From: Populus alba
Lineage: Eukaryota; Streptophyta; Magnoliopsida; Malpighiales; Salicaceae
Direction: 5' to 3'
Length of the DNA: 64,000 bases
NCBI RefSeq assembly: GCF_005239225.2
Contig: NC_133296.1
Location: 6,138,001 to 6,202,000, forward strand
A model generated the notes under the pieces. That model was not told where the DNA came from. It did not search any database and was given only the letters and a program-made list of their open reading frames with translations. How positions within the stretch are numbered: position 1 is the first letter of the stretch; each line of letters starts with the position of its first letter. Made by a program: the position numbers and the translations under genes. This document shows, piece after piece, positions 58,651 to 64,000 of this stretch.

Positions 58651-60947
58651 TCAAGCAAGATTGGAGTTTTCAACAGATTCCTTCGGTGGTTCCAAGAAAA
58701 ATCGACCAAGACGTTCTTCTGCCTTGTGTACCTGGAAACAGAAGTTGTTTGCTTACAGTGAAAATAGCCTTATAACGTTATAAACTCATGCATTCTTTTC
58801 AAACCTGTTCAACCCAATCAATCCTCCATGTGAGGTAGGATAGCAAAAGTGTTAGAACTACAACTCCAGTCAACAATCCAATCCACAAACCCTGTGTAAG
58901 CAGAGAAGAAAATATTGGTGAATAATAAACGCAAGTTCTACAGAGTTGGATTTTAACTAATAGATCAAATCACTCGTCATGAAGTTATCAGGAAACGCCA
59001 ACGAGGCGAAATCGTCAGAAAGTAGACCATCAAATTCAATGGCTATGTTAAGCAGAAGATATTATAAATCTTGGCAATATCCTTCTATCATACCTTGATC
59101 TGAAGATGAGCTACATATCCAAGCACAAGCCCTATAGGCACTCCTATCACATAATAGCTTCCCAAGTTGAGAAACGCAACACTACCTTGCACACCAGCTC
59201 CTATGGCTACGCCTGCAGAAGAATTTTAATGTTCAGTTTCTTAGAGAATAATATAAATCATATCTTGAGATCTCACCTAATAGCTTAAGTTATTGGGTTG
59301 AGTTGGTTCTTTGACATGGTATCAGAACTTTAATGACCAAGTAGTCACGAGTTTGAATCTCACTATCCTAATTATTTGATAAAAATTAAGCATTGAAGTA
59401 ATTTGGGCCTATGCAAATTTCAAGTCCAAAAAGCTTTCACTTGAAGGCATGTATTAGAGAATAATATAAATCATATCTTAGAACTTCACCTAACAGTTTA
59501 AGCTATTGGGTTAAAATGGTTTTTTGATACAATTTACATTATACAAATGCTTGCACTTAGACCCACAAAAAACAAAAAAAACATTTATTGTGATATATAG
59601 TATTTGTCTATAGAATTTAGAATGAAATACTTGCCTGAAAGTACTGGATAAATACTATTTAACAACACTGAGAACGCAAGTAGAACATGAAGCCTTGACA
59701 CAGATTCTGCAATTTCCTCATTACTTGTGAACAAGTGTGCAATCTCATCACTGAAGACCAAGCACAAAATCCAGAAGATAATTCCTATAATTACTGAAGT
59801 AACGAGGGCAACTTTGATGGAAAATCTTGCAGCTTTAGCATTGCCCTTTCCCAATTCATTTGATACACGCACGCTATACAAAATGCAGCACACATGGAAT
59901 TTGACTAAATATATCGATCAGTTGCTCCGAAAATGGAGACAATAGAGAGAAAAAGAGAATGAGTGGTATTCTTAATGGTTAAAACAATACCTTGAAGCCC
60001 CTAAAAACCCAAGGCAAATCATGAAATCACATCCATAGATGTTGATGCTGAAGAAGAAATTAGCACTAGTCATCTTCTTTTTAATACTTAAAACTGATAC
60101 GGGCCAAGCAACTGTATTGAGATTTGCACAATCAACTCTTACCAAATGGAGAAAGCAGATATAGCAACAGTTGCATTCTTCATATATCCAGCTAACAAGA
60201 CAAGAATAGAGGTGTACCAAAACTCTAAGCTGTTCGGTTAAAGCATACACAATTAGGGTTCCATATGTTCTGTGCTTAACATCATTAAGGATTCAAGTGT
60301 ATATTTAACAATTTTTTTCCTTAAAAACAATCAGCCCTGTTAAATTCCCATATGTTAAATGGAACAGAAATAATAAAATTGTTAGAGTTCAAACTTGTAA
60401 ATTACCAAATCATAACTCCGGAGGATAATGAGAGCTTTAATAGAGGTAACATATCAGCAAATGCAGCTTTAGTAAAGCCTTTCCATGTGTTAGGACACCA
60501 ACCTCCAAAGATGTACACAAACTCTCCAATAACGAGCAACCAAGCTGAAATGATGAATGCACTCATGGCACCAGCAACTCCTAAACCAAGTTTGATCACA
60601 AATAACCAGGACAAAAGCACATGAAGCAGAAAGGAGGAAGCGGTAAACAACCCGACAATCTTGTTTTTTTGTTGTGCTTGCAAGTACATTTGGATGGTCA
60701 AGCTCAAGACATAATAGTAGAGGATGGGAATGAACCATAGCGACATTTTCCCAGCTTCTATTGCTATATCCTCATCTTGTCCAAGTAGTTTTAATATCGG
60801 TGCTGTGAAAATGAAGAGGGGAAGCAAGATGGTTGCAGTTACACCGTCAATGATCCATGATCGCTGCAAGTAAATACCCATCATGTGGTATTGTCCAGCT
60901 CCATACGCTTGGCCGCATAAGGTCTCGGTCGCGCTTGACATGCCAAT
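58651..60947 (-). CDS. MATE (DTX) family efflux transporter, exons 2-8
   Basis: Exons on minus: 60406-60947, 60143-60229, 59991-60047, 59635-59873, 59094-59212, 58805-58891 and 58651-58731 (stop). Phases are consistent, giving about 403 aa. Motifs: GMSSATETLCGQAYGAGQYH at the start of exon 2, LQRSWIIDGVTATILLPLFI, VMICLEFWYTSILVLLAGYM, CDFMICLGFLGASVRVSNEL, NSIYPVLSGVAIGAGVQGS, LNLGSYYVIGVPIGLVLGYV, LWIGLLTGVVVLTLLLSYL and an ERL tail. These cover the MATE fold except the first one or two helices. Typical plant MATE proteins are ~480-500 aa, so an N-terminal exon of ~80 residues is missing. It is not in 60948-61183, and a CACTA relic starts at 61184, so exon 1 may lie beyond the window. MATE proteins export organic cations, flavonoids or hormones using H+ or Na+ gradients. 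The 59634 donor is GC (CAG|gcaagt). Confidence 0.88.
59230..59531 (+). mobile_element. Miniature LTR retrotransposon (TRIM-like) in MATE intron
   Basis: Two direct repeats of ~82-87 bp (59230-59316 and 59450-59531) share AGAGAATAATATAAATCATA, then CACCTAA.AG.TTAAG.TATTGGG, and start TG and end CA. Immediately after the first is a primer-binding site TGGTATCAGAAC (59317-59328), complementary to tRNA-iMet as in copia/TRIM elements. The internal part is only ~120 bp. It lies in the intron 59213-59634, antisense to the gene. A clear 5-bp target duplication was not found, so the exact ends are approximate. Confidence 0.75.
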
Positions 60948-61183
60948 CTTCCGTGAGAGAAGATTTGGAATAATTGTAAGTCAATTATTGAAATAATTGT
61001 CTTCACCATATATAGATTTGGAACAACAGATAGGTGGCAAGACATGTAAAATAGGTAAGAGACATTGGTTTGTTCCTAACTTCAATACCTACAATGGACC
61101 AATAACTCTTTCTATGTGAGTTAAACCATTAAGTGAAAGTCAATGCTAATCCAGGAATAGTTTTAAATTTTTTATGCTAATCT
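60948..61183 (-). other. Intronic sequence upstream of MATE exon 2
   Basis: The acceptor tctctcacggaag precedes exon 2. No MATE first-exon sequence is visible on the minus strand here. The stretch ends where the CACTA terminus begins at 61184. Confidence 0.5.
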
Positions 61184-64000
61184 CATTACTAGAAAATTAA
61201 CAAATACAAAAAAAAATACCGACAAAAATAATTTTATCAATAAATTATAGTGAAAGTTAATGATAAAATATTTTCTTGTTATGTCTTGCGGTATACATCG
61301 AAAAATTGTAGTAGGAAAAAAATAAATGAAAAAGAAAAAAGAAAAAAGAAAAATAACATGTCATTGTTTTATACAATATTATCGATGAAATAAACCCGTT
61401 GTTGATATCAATGGGTAATATTTAAGTTATGACCTGACGAGTGACCATCTCTCTCCCCCATTTCTTTTTCTTCCTACATTTTTCTCTATAAATAATAGCA
61501 GCCCCCTCATTTTATCACAAATTAAACTCCCATCATCACAAATTTGGCCTCTCCAACACTCAATCTGTCATCTTTTCTATTCCAGTTCAATTTTTCTTAA
61601 GGATTCCCCGCATCAAGTAAGCAAAACTACCCATTTTTTTAACTCATTTTCAAAATGTTGATTTGTATGGTGTTTTGATGTAGTATATATAGTTTGCTTG
61701 TGTGTTTACTTGTTTTATAACTTTTTCCCATAAAAATTTGTTACATGAATGTATTATTTGTACATGTTAGAGTTTCTTTGAATTTTTTAAAAATTATATT
61801 TGTTTTGTATTTGATGAAATTGATTTTGATTTTGTGACTTTGGTGTTTTGTAATGAAATAAACAATGGCTTATATATTAGTACGTTTCATATTTTGTCAA
61901 TTTTATTGTTGAGTTAAAAATTTCGGTAAATGTGGAGGAATTTGAATTTTTATAGAAAATTAATAAGATTGAAGGGTATTATTAAAATAGATTGAATAAG
62001 TTTGAGTTAAACCAATGCTAGCTAATTTATTTAGTTCACATAATTAACTAATACATGTTATCATCAATATTCTATATAGGTTTGATATAAGTAATGGATG
62101 CTTGTTCTTAAATGTATCATGTTTCACTCGAAGGGTTGCATTAGATGGAGTATTGTAATGAGGTTAAGGGTTTTATTAATTACACACTATCTAATCCGAT
62201 CAATATTAGTGGAGGTGATATTAGATATCCATATAAGATGGAGAATGATGATAATGTGTTTGATTTTCAATCTAGTAAGCAGAAATTTTCTGGTTTTGGT
62301 GTGACCTATAATTGGATAAAACAAAGCATTTTTTGAGAGCTTTCTTATTAAAAGACTAATATTCTTCGCCATAATCTTGATATCATGCATTTTAAAAAGA
62401 ACATGTTTGAAAACATTTTTAATACGGTGATGGATGTAAAAGAGAAAATATAGGACAACATGAAAGCTATAATAAATATATCTTTGTTTTGTGACCGTAA
62501 GAATATAAAGTTTATTTATGATGGGTCACGAGTCATAAAACCCAAAGCTAACTTCATCTTAGATAAGAATGCACAATTACTTATCTACCAAGGGCTTAAA
62601 AGTATGTATTTTCTTGATGGACACGCTTCAAACATATCTAGATTGGTGAATTAAAAGGATTATAGATTGTATGGAATGAAGAATCATGATTGCCACATGT
62701 TTATGCAAACACTCATTCCACTTACTTATTTGTATTTATTGTTAAAATTGATTTGAAATACATTTACAAAGATCAATAACTTTTTTTTAATTAGAGATAT
62801 AATCTCAACAAGTTGCATATCCAACACATCTAGAGCCTTGAAATGAATATTATCTAGAAAATATACAAACTTAAGATGCTATTTCATCTATCTTTCTTTG
62901 ACGCAATAAAGAATCTACCAATAAATATACCGTTTGAGGCAAACATTGGAGGCGTTGTCTAGTATAGATGGATGTATCCATTCGAGAGGTTAGAGATCAC
63001 ACATGCATCCTAATTCAATTTTTATTATCTTTTTTAAAAATTTAAAACATTCATTTAATTCCATATAGATACTTATGTGTATATTAAGATTTCAATAGGC
63101 GAGACTTATATTATTAAAGATATATCAATATTTATCTTGTACTATTTTAAGCCTTATTTTAGAACAAAAATCAACTATGTTCCAAGACATGATGATAGGA
63201 GAAGTTCCTTTGAATAAGAATTTGTTAATATTTTTTCATCCTGGATAACCTATACTAAAAAATGTAGTGAGGGCCAGATACTTGACAAAAATCAAATTAA
63301 GACATACACATAATTATGTGCTATCTAACTGCGATAAACTAAGACTTTTGATTTAGATCAACCCTTATTTAACATGTCTTTATTTTTTAACAATTTTTCT
63401 TGAATACTCTCATAAATTAATAGATTGAATACTTTATAGTAGGCAACATCGTCAATGTTTACTATCCTAAAATTCACATATGATTGAATCTCAAAATTGT
63501 CAATTACAAGATAAATAATTTACCACGTGGTTCAAAAAACATGTAAGCAATGCTTAATTATTCTTATCTCTCGTAATAATTAATTTCATCACACTTTTCT
63601 TTTTAACTGTTAATGGTTGTAATCATGTATCAAGTTTATTAATTAAGAGAAAATGCTAGTGTTACTTGAAATTTACTATATTCAAGTCTTGAAAGAAAGG
63701 TGAAGTGATATAACAATTATTTTATCAATGAACATGTCTTTTATACTAAAGAGTATGATCATGGTAGAAAGACATATAACAATGAAATTTACGTTAATGA
63801 ATCGACTTCTAATGAGTTTGAAGTTGATTATTATGGAAAGTTAGAAGAAGTAATTGAATTGTAGCAAGTAAAATAAAGTCTTTTTATTTAAATTTTATTG
63901 GTATGCTTTGTAGAGGGATCTAGTGCATTAGGGTGAATTTGAAACCTCAAGCAGATTAAGGCAGACATCAATAAGCATCCTATTATATATATTATAGTTT
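61184..64000 (+). mobile_element. Second CACTA relic, running off the window
   Basis: The left end CATTACTAGAAAATTAAC resembles CACTA termini with one change, followed by ataccgacaaaa and decayed subterminal motifs. A leader (61430-61620) and a first-exon remnant at 62093 match the order of the element at 53.6-58 kb. Later parts carry the TNP2 C-terminal half and a DUF4218-like region to the window end. Heavily mutated and more A/T-rich than the first copy, so probably older. Confidence 0.8.
62093..63960 (+). pseudogene. CACTA transposase remnant (TNP2 C-terminal half and DUF4218-like)
   Basis: The N-terminal piece (62093-62250) fuses directly to TNP2 sequence at ~62258 (SKQKFSGFGVTYNWIKQSIF, 62270-62330), then NISLFCDRKNIKFIYDGSRV, KPKANFILDKNAQLLIYQGL, GHASNISRLVN and, after a stop, YGMKNHDCHMFMQTLIPL. 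Near 62940-63000 YRWMYPFERL, near 63090-63180 IGETYII...VPRHDD, and near 63760-63850 TYNNEIYVNESTSNEFEVDY match DUF4218 and following regions of CACTA transposases. Many stops. The central TNP2 N-terminal segment present in the other copy is missing here. Confidence 0.8.

Noticed and set aside
58496..58783. 95-aa plus-strand ORF
   Set aside because: Antisense to the last MATE exon and its 3' UTR; no family pattern.
59329..59360. tRNA-like box B (gagtttgaatctcac)
   Set aside because: Part of the internal region of the TRIM-like element. No box A or cloverleaf could be built around it.

Overview
This is plant nuclear DNA, A/T-rich, with GT-AG introns, long runs of T or A, and many retrotransposon and DNA-transposon remnants between ordinary eudicot genes. 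Gene content (COMMD9-like, ELMO domain, Sec14, MATE/DTX) and transposon style fit a woody eudicot such as Populus; the species is an inference. Nothing looks prokaryotic, viral or organellar overall.

Layout. 0-3 kb: the 3' end of a gene on + whose upstream part lies outside the window. It contains a tandem array of in-frame exons, and its first visible intron holds a minus-strand copia LTR. 3.3-8.2 kb: a decayed copia element with both LTRs and gag/protease/integrase remnants but no reverse transcriptase. 8.2-10.2 kb: A/T-rich spacer. 10.4-15.4 kb: a Sec14/CRAL-TRIO lipid-transfer gene (+, 353 aa). 16.1 kb: an orphan coding-like exon (-). 17-22.9 kb: a long acidic, repeat-containing membrane-anchored protein (+, 1665 aa). 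23-28 kb: spacer with a less A/T-rich, possibly organelle-derived patch. 28-32.3 kb: a COMM-domain (COMMD9-like) gene (-, 278 aa). 33-35.9 kb: a degenerate A-rich tandem repeat array. 36-43 kb: retrotransposon debris, with two inverted related copies and a clean 163-bp solo LTR. 43.8-47.9 kb: an ELMO-domain gene (+, 320 aa). 48.6-60.9 kb: a tandem pair of MATE transporter genes on -. The left copy is a pseudogene split by a copia insertion; the right copy has open, well-spliced exons 2-8 but no first exon in the window. Between them lie another copia integrase fragment and a 4.35-kb CACTA element with a 3-bp target duplication. 61.2-64 kb: a second CACTA relic, running off the window.

The cellular genes do not form a pathway: lipid transfer, COMMD/Commander-type trafficking, ELMO and MATE export are unrelated neighbours. 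The most interesting structures are the symmetric exon array at the left edge; the two CACTA copies whose internal deletions are complementary, one lacking the transposase C-terminal half and the other the N-terminal half; the MATE gene with a GC-AG intron holding a miniature LTR element and a CACTA in what is probably intron 1; and the inverted retroelement pair at 37.3-40.3 kb. I found no convincing undescribed molecular system.

All exon boundaries were read by eye from splice consensus, frame continuity and protein-family patterns. Family names rest on recognised motifs, not on database searches.
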